DNA of 64,000 nt from Facklamia miroungae (lineage in GTDB: Bacteria; Bacillota; Bacilli; Lactobacillales; Aerococcaceae). Position numbers and translations under genes: made by a program. The notes beneath the pieces were generated by a model, which saw only the letters and a program-made list of their open reading frames with translations, ran no database searches and was not told the origin of the DNA. Below are positions 18,088-27,487 of the stretch, piece by piece. The stretch is taken from assembly GCF_012396555.1 (NCBI RefSeq), contig NZ_JAAXPS010000002.1, forward strand, positions 248,001-312,000, given 5' to 3'. Numbering within the stretch: position 1 is the stretch's first letter; every line of letters starts with the position of its first letter.

Positions 18088-18531
18088 ATGAAGGTAGTAA
18101 TACAAAGAGTAAGCCAAGCTAAGGTTAAAATTGATGGCAAGAATGTTGGAGCCATTCAAGAAGGCTTGTTATTATTGGTTGGTTTTGGACCTGAAGACAC
18201 CTTTGAAGATTGTGAATATTGTGTGAGGAAAATAATCAATATGCGTATCTTTGAAGATGATGCTGGTAAAATGAATTTATCATTAAGAGACATTGAGGGA
18301 AGTATTCTTTCAATCAGCCAGTTCACTCTTTTTGCTTCTTGTAAAAAAGGTAATCGGCCTAGCTTTACAAATGCTGCAAAACCAAACCAAGCTGAAGAAT
18401 TATACAATTATTTTAATCATTTATTAGTAATGCAAGATATTCCATTACAAACTGGTGTTTTTGGAGCGGATATGCAAGTTGAATTAATCAATCAAGGACC
18501 AGTGACGATTATTTTGGATTCAAAAGAGTAA
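18088..18531 (+). CDS. dtd: D-aminoacyl-tRNA deacylase
   Basis: The 147-residue Dtd removes D-amino acids wrongly attached to tRNA. The start [13 protein letters not shown] and motifs [17 protein letters not shown] (about 77) and TNAAKP (about 94) are diagnostic. The relA-dtd pair is a standard Firmicutes operon. GGAGG precedes the ATG. Confidence 0.95.
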   Translation: MKVVIQRVSQAKVKIDGKNVGAIQEGLLLLVGFGPEDTFEDCEYCVRKIINMRIFEDDAGKMNLSLRDIEGSILSISQFTLFASCKKGNRPSFTNAAKPNQAEELYNYFNHLLVMQDIPLQTGVFGADMQVELINQGPVTIILDSKE

Positions 18532-18539
18532 TATCAAAT

Positions 18540-18579
18540 AACCCTAATCGATAAGCTTTTTGTTTATCGATTAGGGTTA
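18540..18579. terminator. Bidirectional terminator between dtd and amidase
   Basis: AACCCTAATCGATAA pairs with TTATCGATTAGGGTT around a short loop. The last codons and the stop of the minus-strand amidase gene lie inside this hairpin. Confidence 0.9.
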
Positions 18580-19976
18580 TTTATTGTGTGTTGATTTTCA
18601 ATTTGATTAAAATATTTAACGAGACCGTCTGTAATTGAATCTGCTAAAACTTGATAGTATTCGTCTGTTAACATCAATTCTAAATCTTCGGCATTCGTTA
18701 TATAACCTAGCTCTAATAGTACAGCAGGCACAGTGTTTTCTCGTAAAACTTGAAAATTCCCATACTCTACACCTAAATCAGGTCGATTGGCAGTATTAAA
18801 ACCATTATGGAGTGTTTTAGCGAACTCTTCGTCTTCCAGATGATAAAAGTAAGTGCGGATGCCCTTAAGATCGGTATCATAGGAGGCGTCGAAATGTAAG
18901 GAGAGAAACAAATCGGGTTGTTTATGATTACTTATTTGCGCTCTTTCTGAAAGATCTAGAAATTGATCCTGTTCATTCGTCATAATGACTGTAGCACCGA
19001 AAGCTTCGAGGGTATTTTTTAGAACATGTGCGATCTTATAGGTGAAAGATTTTTCAAAGTGTTGTTGATCCGTACTGATCGTGCCAGGATCTTCTCCGCC
19101 ATGCCCAGGATCTAACATAATGGTGGCTTGTGCTAATTTATGATTAATTGGTAAGTAGCGGTGGTCAAGTGAATAGATGGGTTCAGAAAGAGAAAAAGAA
19201 TTAATGTAACCTTTGATCCCTTGAGAATCTTCGACTAAATAATAGGATTCTTGTGGACTATACTCAATGTAATCAAGCTTGGTAAATTCTTGTAAAAAGT
19301 CTGTTTGATAAATAATATTGGATAAGTTGTCAGCTTCTTCAAGTAAGTAACCTTCTTTATCACGCATAACCACAATGTTTTTTAAACGTTCTTTTGCTTT
19401 TTGTTTCTCATTTAAAGCACTTTTATTGGCTTCTTTTTCTGCCATTATCACTTCTGCTTCTTGGCGATCAATTAATTCAAGCTTATTTAATTCAACAAAG
19501 GCAGGTCTGCCTTGATAATTCACTAGGGCCCAATCTTTTTCAACATAACTAATTGGTATTAAACTATCTTGGGCAATCTGCGAGACAACGGGCGTTTTTG
19601 AATCAGGTTCTTGAAAGATAGCGGTAGATTGTTTAAATACTCCGGCTAAATTTTGATCGGACTTTAAATGCTTATTATTCAATAACCAAGTTGGCAACCA
19701 ACCTTCAAACTTGCCTTGATAACGGCCTTTAATCCAACCCCCTTCTTCTTGAATCACTTCGAATGATGAATGAGGCTTAAGTTCAGTTAAGATGTCAGAA
19801 TTAGTAGTAGGAAAGGGATGAAGAGATACACCTTGGCGCTCAATTTGAAGAACCTGCAAATTGCTGAGACTGTAAATACACCAGAAAGAGACCATACAGA
19901 TAGTAAAGGTGAAAAAGAAAGCAACGATTTGTTTGTGTTGTAGAATTTTTTTAATTGTAGGCTCTCTTAATAACAT
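18564..19976 (-). CDS. Membrane-anchored N-acetylmuramoyl-L-alanine amidase (Amidase_3) with SH3-like domains
   Basis: The protein has 470 residues. A signal anchor lies at about 17-37 (AFFFTFTICMVSFWCIYSLS). Two SH3-like segments follow (about 50-110 and 118-165), then a Lys/Glu-rich linker, a third SH3-like segment and an Amidase_3 domain. The zinc-site blocks are MLDPGHGGEDPG (about 287), SLHFDASYD (about 357) and LLELGYITN (about 420). It should cleave the glycan-peptide bond of peptidoglycan outside the cell. The start at 19976 follows GGGAGGG; an in-frame upstream extension to 20030 lacks such a site. It probably remodels the wall, and the SH3 domains would bind it. Confidence 0.87.
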   Translation of the reverse strand: MLLREPTIKKILQHKQIVAFFFTFTICMVSFWCIYSLSNLQVLQIERQGVSLHPFPTTNSDILTELKPHSSFEVIQEEGGWIKGRYQGKFEGWLPTWLLNNKHLKSDQNLAGVFKQSTAIFQEPDSKTPVVSQIAQDSLIPISYVEKDWALVNYQGRPAFVELNKLELIDRQEAEVIMAEKEANKSALNEKQKAKERLKNIVVMRDKEGYLLEEADNLSNIIYQTDFLQEFTKLDYIEYSPQESYYLVEDSQGIKGYINSFSLSEPIYSLDHRYLPINHKLAQATIMLDPGHGGEDPGTISTDQQHFEKSFTYKIAHVLKNTLEAFGATVIMTNEQDQFLDLSERAQISNHKQPDLFLSLHFDASYDTDLKGIRTYFYHLEDEEFAKTLHNGFNTANRPDLGVEYGNFQVLRENTVPAVLLELGYITNAEDLELMLTDEYYQVLADSITDGLVKYFNQIENQHTINNPNR

Positions 19977-20116
19977 TTTTACCCTCCCTATCCATTTGCT
20001 GAGCTTATTATAATTGATTGTATCCAGCAAAAGTCAAATTTTAAAACGACTGTCACACAATAGTAATCAGATTGTTAATTGGATGGTATATTTTGTTAAT
20101 AAGAGTATTTATAAGC

Positions 20117-20145
20117 TTGACAAATGCTTCACCATTGAGTAATCT
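20117..20145 (+). promoter_or_regulatory. Probable promoter of hisS-aspS
   Basis: TTGACA at 20117-20122 is a perfect -35. The matching -10 (TAATCT, 17 bases on) is weak. It lies just before the T-box leader. Between 20031 and this promoter I see only AT-rich sequence. Confidence 0.45.
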
Positions 20146-20164
20146 GAACATAACTAATTATTTA

Positions 20165-20370
20165 ATTCGCTGAAATAGACAAGTAACTCTTAACAAACAG
20201 TGAGCAACACAAGGTGAAAAGTTGCATTCAAGAGTGAAGACACTATGGAGAAGAATAATGAAAAGTTATTCCGTTAATCACGTTACAATTAAGAGGTAGT
20301 GTATATGCACTGCGAAAATAGGTGGTACCACGTTATTGCGTCCTAAGTGAGAACTTAGGACGCTTTTATA
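20165..20370 (+). ncRNA. T-box leader of hisS-aspS
   Basis: The T-box bulge sequence AGGTGGTACCACG lies at 20320-20332. A terminator stem GCGTCCTAAGT/ACTTAGGACGC with a T-run (20338-20367) competes with it. In stem I the AGTA motif (20182-20185) faces GAAGACAC (20236-20243), with ACTCTT/AAGAGT closing above and ATAG/CTAT below. The candidate specifier region GACAC contains overlapping GAC (Asp) and CAC (His) codons, which fits an operon for both synthetases. Confidence 0.92.
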
Positions 20371-20384
20371 TTAGGAGGAGTAAA

Positions 20385-21704
20385 ATGATTCAAAAAATGA
20401 AGGGCACTGTGGATATTTTGCCACAAGAAATTCATCGTTGGCAGTATGTAGAAGATGTAGCACGCGATTTATTTGATCAATATCTATATCGTGAAATTCG
20501 AACACCGATCTTTGAAGCTTATGATTTATTTTCGAGGTCTGTCGGGAACAGTTCGGATATTGTTTCTAAGGAAATGTACGATTTTTTTGATAAAGGTGAA
20601 AGACACATTAGTCTTAGACCAGAAGGAACCGCTGGTGTAGTAAGGGCTTATATTGAAAATAAATTATTTGGTCCAGAACATGCCCAGCCATTTAAGGTCT
20701 ATTATATGGGACCCTATTTCCGATATGAAAGACCTCAAGCTGGTCGTCAACGCCAATTTAATCAGTTAGGAGTAGAAGTTTTTGGCTCAGAAAATCCAGC
20801 GACGGATGTGGAAGTTATCAGTCTGGCTTGGCAATTGTTCCAAGAATTAGGTTTAAAAGAGATATCATTACAAATCAATTCTTTAGGAAAACCAGCTGAT
20901 CGCCAAGTCTATCGTCAAGCTTTAATTGCGTATTTAGAACCGCATTTTAATGAATTAAGTGAAGATTCTCAAAAGAGATTACATGATAATCCTCTACGTG
21001 TTTTAGATTCAAAAGATCCTAAAGATAAACGTTTTGTAAAAGAAGCACCTAGTATTTTGGATTATTTGTCAGATGAAAGTAAGGAACATTTTGATCAGGT
21101 CCAGTTAATGCTAAAACGACTAAACATACCTTTTGAAGTTAATGATAAAGTTGTTAGAGGCTTAGACTATTATCAAGATACCATTTTTGAGTTTGTAGTC
21201 GATGACAATCAAATTGGAGCTCAATCAACCGTCTGTGGTGGAGGACGATATGATGGCTTGGTCCAGCAGATAGGGGGACCCGAAAAACCAGGCTTTGGTT
21301 TTGGATTAGGTATCGAACGTCTGTTATTGTTAATGGATCAACAAGCTGTTTCGATCCCGGACTATGAGCCAGTCGATCTTTACATATTATGTCGCGATGC
21401 ATCCGTAAATCAATTAGCAATGGAATTAGTACAAAATGCCCGACAAGCAGGTTTGATCGCTGAAAGAGATTACTTATTTAGAAGTATTAAATCTCAATTT
21501 AAAACAGCGGGCAAGTTAAAGGCTAAGTTAACTATTATGTTAGGTGATCAAGAAGTAAATTCAGAACAAGTAATTATAAAAAATCAAGAAACAGGAATTG
21601 AAACAGAGATCTCAAAAGAAGACCTATACGATGATTTTTATGGTGTATACCGTCGCCTAACAACAGATACTAGTGTAATCGATAAATATTTTAGAGGTGA
21701 ATAA
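20385..21704 (+). CDS. hisS: Histidyl-tRNA synthetase
   Basis: The 439-residue class II synthetase charges tRNA-His. Motif 2 (YYMGPYFRYERPQAGRQRQFNQLG, about 106), the histidine-binding block LVRGLDYYQDTIFEF region (near 255) and motif 3 (GFGFGLGIERLLLL, about 305) are present, with a C-terminal anticodon-binding domain. The ATG at 20385 follows AGGAGGAG; earlier in-frame codons lie inside the leader terminator. It is co-transcribed with aspS. Confidence 0.96.
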   Translation: MIQKMKGTVDILPQEIHRWQYVEDVARDLFDQYLYREIRTPIFEAYDLFSRSVGNSSDIVSKEMYDFFDKGERHISLRPEGTAGVVRAYIENKLFGPEHAQPFKVYYMGPYFRYERPQAGRQRQFNQLGVEVFGSENPATDVEVISLAWQLFQELGLKEISLQINSLGKPADRQVYRQALIAYLEPHFNELSEDSQKRLHDNPLRVLDSKDPKDKRFVKEAPSILDYLSDESKEHFDQVQLMLKRLNIPFEVNDKVVRGLDYYQDTIFEFVVDDNQIGAQSTVCGGGRYDGLVQQIGGPEKPGFGFGLGIERLLLLMDQQAVSIPDYEPVDLYILCRDASVNQLAMELVQNARQAGLIAERDYLFRSIKSQFKTAGKLKAKLTIMLGDQEVNSEQVIIKNQETGIETEISKEDLYDDFYGVYRRLTTDTSVIDKYFRGE

Positions 21705-21705
21705 A

Positions 21706-23478
21706 ATGACAGAAAGAACAGTTTATTGCGGGTTAGTGAATGATCAATATCTTGGTAAAGAAATCACATTGAAAGGATGGGTACAAAAAAGAAGAGATTT
21801 GGGTAGTCTGATCTTTGTTGATTTACGGGATCGTGAAGGTTTTTGTCAAGTCGTTTTTAATACGGAACGACTTTCAAAAGAAGATTTTGAATTAGCCAAT
21901 CTAATTCGTTCAGAATATATTATTGAAGTTACAGGAGAGTTAGCCAAACGCGCAGATGATCAAATTAATCCACAAATTAAAACGGGTCGTTATGAGTTAT
22001 ACGCAAATTCTTTAACTATCTACTCAAGAGCTAAAACACCAGCAATTTATATTGAAAATGATCTTGATGTGGATGAAGAAGTTCGTCTAAGGAATCGTAT
22101 GTTAGACTTGCGCCGACCAAAGATGCAAGCCAATATCCGTTTACGTCACAAAGTGACACGAACCATACGTAATTATTTAGATGAAAGAGGCTTTATTGAT
22201 GTTGAAACCCCTATGTTGACCAAATCAACACCAGAAGGAGCTAGAGATTATTTAGTACCAACGCGTCGGGAAGGTGGAGCCTTTTTTGCACTGCCTCAAT
22301 CGCCACAACTGTTCAAACAATTATTAATGGGTGCAGGAATAGACCGTTATTACCAAATCGTTAAATGTTTCCGTGATGAAGATTTACGTGGAGACCGACA
22401 ACCAGAATTTACACAAGTCGATATTGAAACGAGCTTTCTAAGTCAGAGGGAAATTCAAGGTTATATCGAAGAAATGCTAAAAGAAGTTGTGAAAGAAACA
22501 CGAGGAATATCAATTCAAGAAGCGTTTCCAACAATGACTTATGCTCAAGCAATGGAAGAATATGGTACAGATAAACCAGATATTCGCTTTGATATGAAAT
22601 TGAAAGACCTATCGCAATGGGCTAAAACGAGCGAATTTGGGGTCTTTAAGAATACCGTTTCTAACGGCGGGCAAGTTAAAGCAATAAACTTAAAAGGATT
22701 AGCTGATGAGTATACACGTAAAACAGCTGATGCATTGGTAGACATCGTGAAGCCATATAAAGCCAAAGGATTAGCATGGGTCAAGGTTTTAGAAGATGGT
22801 TTTAATGGGCCAATTGCTAAGTTTTTTAATGGTGAAGATCAAGTTTTAATTAAAAAAAGACTAGAAGCTGAAAAAGGAGATATTCTGTTTTTTGTAGCCG
22901 ATCAAAAAGATGTCGTAGCTAGTTCCTTAGGAGCCTTACGCAATCACTTGGCCAAGAAACACGCTTTATATGATACGGCTGAATTAGCTTTCTTATGGGT
23001 GACTGATTGGCCACTATTCGAATATGATGATGAAACACAAAGATATGTGGCTATGCACCATCCTTTTACAGCACCACAAAATGATGATGTTGAAGCTTTA
23101 AAAGAAAACCCTGCAGATGCTAAAGCGAAAGCTTATGATATTGTTTTAAATGGTTATGAAGTGGGAGGAGGATCTTTAAGAATATATCAGCGGGAAATGC
23201 AAGATCAGATGTTTGAATTGTTAGGGTTCACTGATGAGGAAGCAAGGAAACAATTTGGTTTCCTATTAGAAGGAATGGACTATGGTTTCCCTCCTCATGG
23301 CGGAATTGCATTAGGATTAGACCGTTTAGTAATGATTCTCGCACAAGAACCTAATATCCGTGAAGTCATTGCCTTTCCAAAAAATGGACGGGGGCATGAT
23401 CTCTTAACTGATGCCCCAAGTATTGTATCTATGGATCAATTGGCGGAATTGCATCTAAAATTAAAAGGTTCTGACTAG
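21706..23478 (+). CDS. aspS: Aspartyl-tRNA synthetase
   Basis: The 590-residue bacterial-type AspRS has an N-terminal OB-fold anticodon-binding domain (about 1-105), class II catalytic motifs (FIDVETPML, CFRDEDLRGDRQPEFTQVD) and the bacterial GAD insertion (about 280-420). Motif 3 is GIALGLDRLVMIL near 533. The ATG at 21706 is preferred over an in-frame GTG at 21697 that is part of the GAGGTGA ribosome binding site. It follows hisS immediately and shares its T-box control. Confidence 0.96.
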   Translation: MTERTVYCGLVNDQYLGKEITLKGWVQKRRDLGSLIFVDLRDREGFCQVVFNTERLSKEDFELANLIRSEYIIEVTGELAKRADDQINPQIKTGRYELYANSLTIYSRAKTPAIYIENDLDVDEEVRLRNRMLDLRRPKMQANIRLRHKVTRTIRNYLDERGFIDVETPMLTKSTPEGARDYLVPTRREGGAFFALPQSPQLFKQLLMGAGIDRYYQIVKCFRDEDLRGDRQPEFTQVDIETSFLSQREIQGYIEEMLKEVVKETRGISIQEAFPTMTYAQAMEEYGTDKPDIRFDMKLKDLSQWAKTSEFGVFKNTVSNGGQVKAINLKGLADEYTRKTADALVDIVKPYKAKGLAWVKVLEDGFNGPIAKFFNGEDQVLIKKRLEAEKGDILFFVADQKDVVASSLGALRNHLAKKHALYDTAELAFLWVTDWPLFEYDDETQRYVAMHHPFTAPQNDDVEALKENPADAKAKAYDIVLNGYEVGGGSLRIYQREMQDQMFELLGFTDEEARKQFGFLLEGMDYGFPPHGGIALGLDRLVMILAQEPNIREVIAFPKNGRGHDLLTDAPSIVSMDQLAELHLKLKGSD

Positions 23479-23500
23479 ATTAAATGCAAAATATGTAATA

Positions 23501-23516
23501 TGTGACGAATCTCTCA
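23501..23516 (+). promoter_or_regulatory. Candidate Crp/Fnr-type operator upstream of arcA
   Basis: TGTGA-N6-TCTCA differs by one base from the TGTGA-N6-TCACA palindrome recognised by many Crp/Fnr proteins. A Crp/Fnr gene closes this cluster at 32077, so it is a plausible target. The site alone is short, so this is tentative. Confidence 0.35.
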
Positions 23517-23558
23517 TTTATAATGTGAATAATATAAGTCGTGAAAGTGATTAATTTA

Positions 23559-23588
23559 ACGTAAACGTTTTCTTGTTTATGTTACAAT
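23559..23588 (+). promoter_or_regulatory. arcA promoter region with cre-like site
   Basis: TACAAT at 23583-23588 is a good -10 element. The -35 position has no consensus hexamer. Instead it overlaps ACGTAAACGTTTTCT (23559-23573), which fits the cre consensus with two mismatches. A weak -35 overlapped by an operator suits an activated and catabolite-repressed promoter; that regulation is inferred. Confidence 0.45.
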
Positions 23589-23619
23589 AGAGTTAACAAA
23601 TAATTAAGGAGGAAATTAA

Positions 23620-24831
23620 ATGTCTCACAGTATTAATGTTAATTCTGAAATTGGTCGCTTGAAAAAAGTAATGCTTCACCGCCCAGGCAAAGAATTAGAA
23701 AATTTGATGCCAGACTATCTAGAACGCTTATTGTTTGATGATATTCCTTATCTTGAAGCTGCGCAAAAGGAACATGATGACTTTGCTAAACTATTAGAAA
23801 GCCTAGGTGTAGAAGTTCTTTATCTTGAAAAACTTGTAGCCGAGGCCATTGACGCTGAAGGTTTGAAGGAGCAGTTCATTGATGAATGGATGGCTGAAAC
23901 CGGATTAGAACCTGGTCAAAATTATGACGATGTTAAAAAATATTTGATGGACATGGAAGATACCTATGAAATGGTATTAAAAACAATGGAAGGATTCAAA
24001 AAGAGTGAGATTAAGCATGAATCAAATGGTTTTGATGAATTGCTTTCAAACTATCCTTTCTTAGTTGATCCAATGCCAAACTTATATTTCACACGTGATC
24101 CATTTGCAACAATGGGCAATGGTGTTTCCTTAAATCATATGTATTCAGATACACGTAATCGTGAAACTTTATATGGAAAATACATTTTCAAACATCACCC
24201 AGAATATAAGGGAACAGCATTATATTATGAACGTGATGAAGACACTCGTATTGAGGGTGGAGATGAACTAGTCTTATCTAAGAATACTTTAGCTGTAGGT
24301 ATTTCTCAACGTACCGATAAATATTCGATTGAAAAATTAGCTCGTAATTTGTTCAAAGAAACTGAATTTAAAGAAGTATTAGCTTTCTTAATCGATAACA
24401 ATCGTAAGTTCATGCATCTAGATACTGTATTTACCATGATTGACCACGACAAATTTACAATTCACCCTGAAATTGAAGGAGAATTACAAGTCTTCTCAGT
24501 GACACCAGGTGAAAATGGTGAAATTAAAGTAGCTAAAAAAGAAGGACTTTTAGAAGATATTTTAGCCGAAGCTTTAGGTTTAGATAAAGTCACTTTAATT
24601 CGTTGTGGTGGCGATGATATTGTTGCAGGTGCTCGTGAGCAATGGAATGATGGGGCAAATACTTTAACTGTTGCTCCTGGTGAAGTAATTGTTTATAACC
24701 GAAACACCGTTACGAACAAATTATTGATTGAAAACGGCATCAAGATTCACCAAATTGAAGGTAGTGAATTAGTACGTGGTCGTGGTGGTCCTCGTTGTAT
24801 GTCAATGCCTTTCGTTCGTGAAGACATTTAA
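23620..24831 (+). CDS. arcA: Arginine deiminase
   Basis: The 403-residue enzyme hydrolyses arginine to citrulline and ammonia, the first step of the arginine deiminase pathway. Signatures are [20 protein letters not shown] (about 28), FTRDPFA (about 155), [10 protein letters not shown] (about 266) and the C-terminal [12 protein letters not shown] with catalytic Cys393. GGAGG precedes the ATG. It is the first gene of arcA-arcB-arcD-peptidase-arcC, which yields ATP and ammonia and aids acid tolerance. Confidence 0.97.
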   Translation: MSHSINVNSEIGRLKKVMLHRPGKELENLMPDYLERLLFDDIPYLEAAQKEHDDFAKLLESLGVEVLYLEKLVAEAIDAEGLKEQFIDEWMAETGLEPGQNYDDVKKYLMDMEDTYEMVLKTMEGFKKSEIKHESNGFDELLSNYPFLVDPMPNLYFTRDPFATMGNGVSLNHMYSDTRNRETLYGKYIFKHHPEYKGTALYYERDEDTRIEGGDELVLSKNTLAVGISQRTDKYSIEKLARNLFKETEFKEVLAFLIDNNRKFMHLDTVFTMIDHDKFTIHPEIEGELQVFSVTPGENGEIKVAKKEGLLEDILAEALGLDKVTLIRCGGDDIVAGAREQWNDGANTLTVAPGEVIVYNRNTVTNKLLIENGIKIHQIEGSELVRGRGGPRCMSMPFVREDI

Positions 24832-24870
24832 ACTTAATCATTAATATATTTAAATTATAGGAGGGAATTT

Positions 24871-25872
24871 ATGTTCCAAGGAAGAAACTTTTTAAAAGAG
24901 ATCGATTTTACTGCTGATGAATTAAACTATTTAATTGATTTTTCAATCCATTTAAAAGATTTGAAAAAACGTGGTATTCCACATGAGTATCTAAAAGGGC
25001 AAAATATTTGTCTTCTATTCGAAAAAACATCTACTCGTACGCGTTCAGCTTTTACTGTTGCTGCAAACGATTTAGGTGCAGCTCCAGAATTCTTAGGAGC
25101 TAATGATATTCAATTAGGTAAAAAAGAATCAGTTGAAGATACTGCTCGTGTTTTAGGCAGTATGTTCGATGGAATTGAATTCCGTGGTTTCAGTCAAGAG
25201 ATGGTTGAAGATCTAGGAAAATATGCCGGCGTTCCTGTTTGGAATGGTTTAACTGACGAATGGCATCCAACACAAATGATTGCTGACTATATGACCTTAA
25301 AAGAAAACTTTGGTGAACTAAAAGGTAAAAAATTAGTCTATTGTGGAGACGGACGTAATAACGTTGCTAACTCACTATTCATCACAGGAGCAATTATCGG
25401 TGTTAACGTAACAATCGCTTCTCCAGAGGAATTATTCCCAGATGAAGAATTAGTAGCTAAAGCACAAGAATATGCGAAAGAATCTGGTGCTAAAATTGAG
25501 ATCACTTCAGACATTAAGAGTGCTGTTAAAGATGCAGACGCTTTATATACTGATGTATGGGTATCAATGGGTGAAGAAGATAAATTCGAAGAGCGTATTA
25601 ACTTATTGAAACCTTATCAAATTAATAAAGAATTAACCGATTTAATTGAAGGTGATTACATCATTCTTCACTGTTTACCAGCTTTCCACGATACAGAAAC
25701 TGTATATGGTAAAGATGTTCTAGACAAATTTGGTATTAGTGAAATGGAAATTACGGACGAAGTATTCCGTAGCGAGCAAGCACGTCAATTTGATCAAGCT
25801 GAAAACCGTATGCACTCCATTAAAGCGATTATGGCAGTTACAAATGGTAACTTGTTTATCCCTAAAGCTTAA
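24871..25872 (+). CDS. arcB: Ornithine carbamoyltransferase, catabolic
   Basis: The 333-residue transcarbamoylase has the carbamoyl-phosphate loop STRTR (about 55), HPTQ (about 131), the ornithine-binding DVWVSMGEE block (about 229) and HCLPAFHD (about 268). Between arcA and arcD it should act catabolically, splitting citrulline to ornithine and carbamoyl phosphate. An anabolic argF could look alike, and only the context decides. A strong hairpin follows the gene. Confidence 0.95.
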   Translation: MFQGRNFLKEIDFTADELNYLIDFSIHLKDLKKRGIPHEYLKGQNICLLFEKTSTRTRSAFTVAANDLGAAPEFLGANDIQLGKKESVEDTARVLGSMFDGIEFRGFSQEMVEDLGKYAGVPVWNGLTDEWHPTQMIADYMTLKENFGELKGKKLVYCGDGRNNVANSLFITGAIIGVNVTIASPEELFPDEELVAKAQEYAKESGAKIEITSDIKSAVKDADALYTDVWVSMGEEDKFEERINLLKPYQINKELTDLIEGDYIILHCLPAFHDTETVYGKDVLDKFGISEMEITDEVFRSEQARQFDQAENRMHSIKAIMAVTNGNLFIPKA

Positions 25873-25907
25873 TAATAATACCCTTTTATAATGTGAAACG
25901 GGGCATG

Positions 25908-25948
25908 AAATCCGATTGTGGCCATGAACCGCAATCGGATTTTGTTTT
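25908..25948 (+). terminator. Intercistronic terminator-like hairpin in the arc operon
   Basis: AAATCCGATTGTGG pairs with CCGCAATCGGATTT over 14 bp, including one G-U pair, around a 7-base loop, followed by TTGTTTT. It lies between arcB and arcD on the same strand with no new promoter evident. It probably lowers read-through so that arcAB mRNA exceeds arcD-peptidase-arcC. Confidence 0.78.
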
Positions 25949-25969
25949 AAAAAAGAAGGAGGAAGAAAA

Positions 25970-27475
25970 ATGGAAAAATCGAAGAAAAGAAAGATGCTGA
26001 ATGCATTTACGATTCTGTTTATTATTACCGCAGTGATTGCTGTTTTAACTTGGATTATTCCATCTGGAGCCTATGATGTGGATCCTGATGGTAAATTTAT
26101 TGCTGGAACTTATCACACAGTAGAGCGTACACGTCAGGGGTTGTGGGATTTATTTGCTGCACCTATTCGTGGTTTTTTAGGTACTGAAACAACACCAGGA
26201 GCTGTTGAGGTATCTTTATTCATAATGATTGTTGGTGGATTCCTAGGTGTTGTGACCGAAACCGGTGCGATTGATGCAGGAATTGCTTCTACCATTAAAA
26301 ACAATAAAAATAATGTTTCTGGTTTAATCTGGATTTTAATGGCGATCTTCGCCATTGGTGGATCAACTTACGGAATGGCTGAAGAGACAATTGCTTTCTA
26401 TCCTCTTTTAATTCCATTAATGATTGGTATTGGAATGGATGCTTTGGTAGCTGTAGCGGTAGTTTTAATAGGAGCAGGTCTAGGGGTTTTATCTTCAACC
26501 GTTAACCCCTTTGCTACCACTATTGCTTCGGACATGGCAGGGATTTCTATGGCCGATGGTATGTTGCTTCGTTTTATTTTCTTAATTGTAACTTATGTAA
26601 TTGGTGCAATGTATGTTTCGAATTATGCTAAGAAAGTATTAGCAGATAAGAATAATTCTCTAATTGTTGATCAAATGGAAGAAGATAAAGAAAAGTGGAA
26701 AGTCCCAGAAGATATGCCGAAAGTAACTGGTAAGCAAAAGGGTGTCCTATGGCTATTTGCTCTTACTTTTGTCATTATGATTCTAGCTTTAATTCCTTGG
26801 GCAGATTTAAATGAGAATTTCACATTCTTCAGTACCTTCCACGAAAGGTTATTGGGTATACCGTTCTTAGGTGATTTGATTGGTCAGTCACTCGAAGAAC
26901 TCCCATTCGGAATGTGGTATTTAGTCGAAATCTCTGTACTATTTTTCTTAATGTCTATTGTGATTGCTGCATACTACGGTATTAAAGAAGATCGTTTCGT
27001 AGAAGTGTTCATTGCCGGAGTTAAAGATTTAATGTCAGTCGCTTTAATTGCAGCAGTTGCCCGTGGAATCCAAGTGGTTATGAATGATGGACAAATTACC
27101 GCCACTGTCTTACATTGGGGAGAACAAGGATTAGCGAATTTACCAAAAGGTGTCTTCACCGTCCTAACTTATATCTTCTATATCCCTATGTCCTTCTTAA
27201 TTCCATCGACATCCGGTTTAGCAGCGGCTACGATGGGTATTATGGCACCATTAGCACAGTTTGCCGGTGTACTAGAAAGTATTGTCGTAACTGCTTTCCA
27301 ATCCGCTAGTGGTATTGTTAACTTAATTACACCAACCTCAGGTGTGGTAATGGGAGCTTTAGCAATTGCGAATATTGATCTATCAACTTGGTGGAAATTT
27401 ATGCGTAATTTGATTATCATTATTTTTGTAGTAACCATCGTTTTACTACTGATTGGAGCTTACTTAGGAATTTAA
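25970..27475 (+). CDS. arcD: Arginine/ornithine antiporter, YfcC family
   Basis: This 501-residue protein has about 12 membrane segments. It belongs to the YfcC/basic-amino-acid antiporter family (IIPSGAYDVDPDGKF, GAIDAGI, GGSTYGMAEETIAFYPLL) that serves as ArcD in streptococcal arc operons, not to the APC-type ArcD of Pseudomonas. It should exchange external arginine for internal ornithine without net energy cost. The specificity follows from context. AGGAGGAAG precedes the ATG. Confidence 0.88.
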   Translation: MEKSKKRKMLNAFTILFIITAVIAVLTWIIPSGAYDVDPDGKFIAGTYHTVERTRQGLWDLFAAPIRGFLGTETTPGAVEVSLFIMIVGGFLGVVTETGAIDAGIASTIKNNKNNVSGLIWILMAIFAIGGSTYGMAEETIAFYPLLIPLMIGIGMDALVAVAVVLIGAGLGVLSSTVNPFATTIASDMAGISMADGMLLRFIFLIVTYVIGAMYVSNYAKKVLADKNNSLIVDQMEEDKEKWKVPEDMPKVTGKQKGVLWLFALTFVIMILALIPWADLNENFTFFSTFHERLLGIPFLGDLIGQSLEELPFGMWYLVEISVLFFLMSIVIAAYYGIKEDRFVEVFIAGVKDLMSVALIAAVARGIQVVMNDGQITATVLHWGEQGLANLPKGVFTVLTYIFYIPMSFLIPSTSGLAAATMGIMAPLAQFAGVLESIVVTAFQSASGIVNLITPTSGVVMGALAIANIDLSTWWKFMRNLIIIIFVVTIVLLLIGAYLGI

Positions 27476-27487
27476 AGGAGTGTTAGA

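Noticed and set aside
19977-20030. Longer amidase start at 20030
   Set aside because: The extension has no ribosome binding site. The start at 19976 has GGGAGGG and places a normal signal anchor near the N-terminus.
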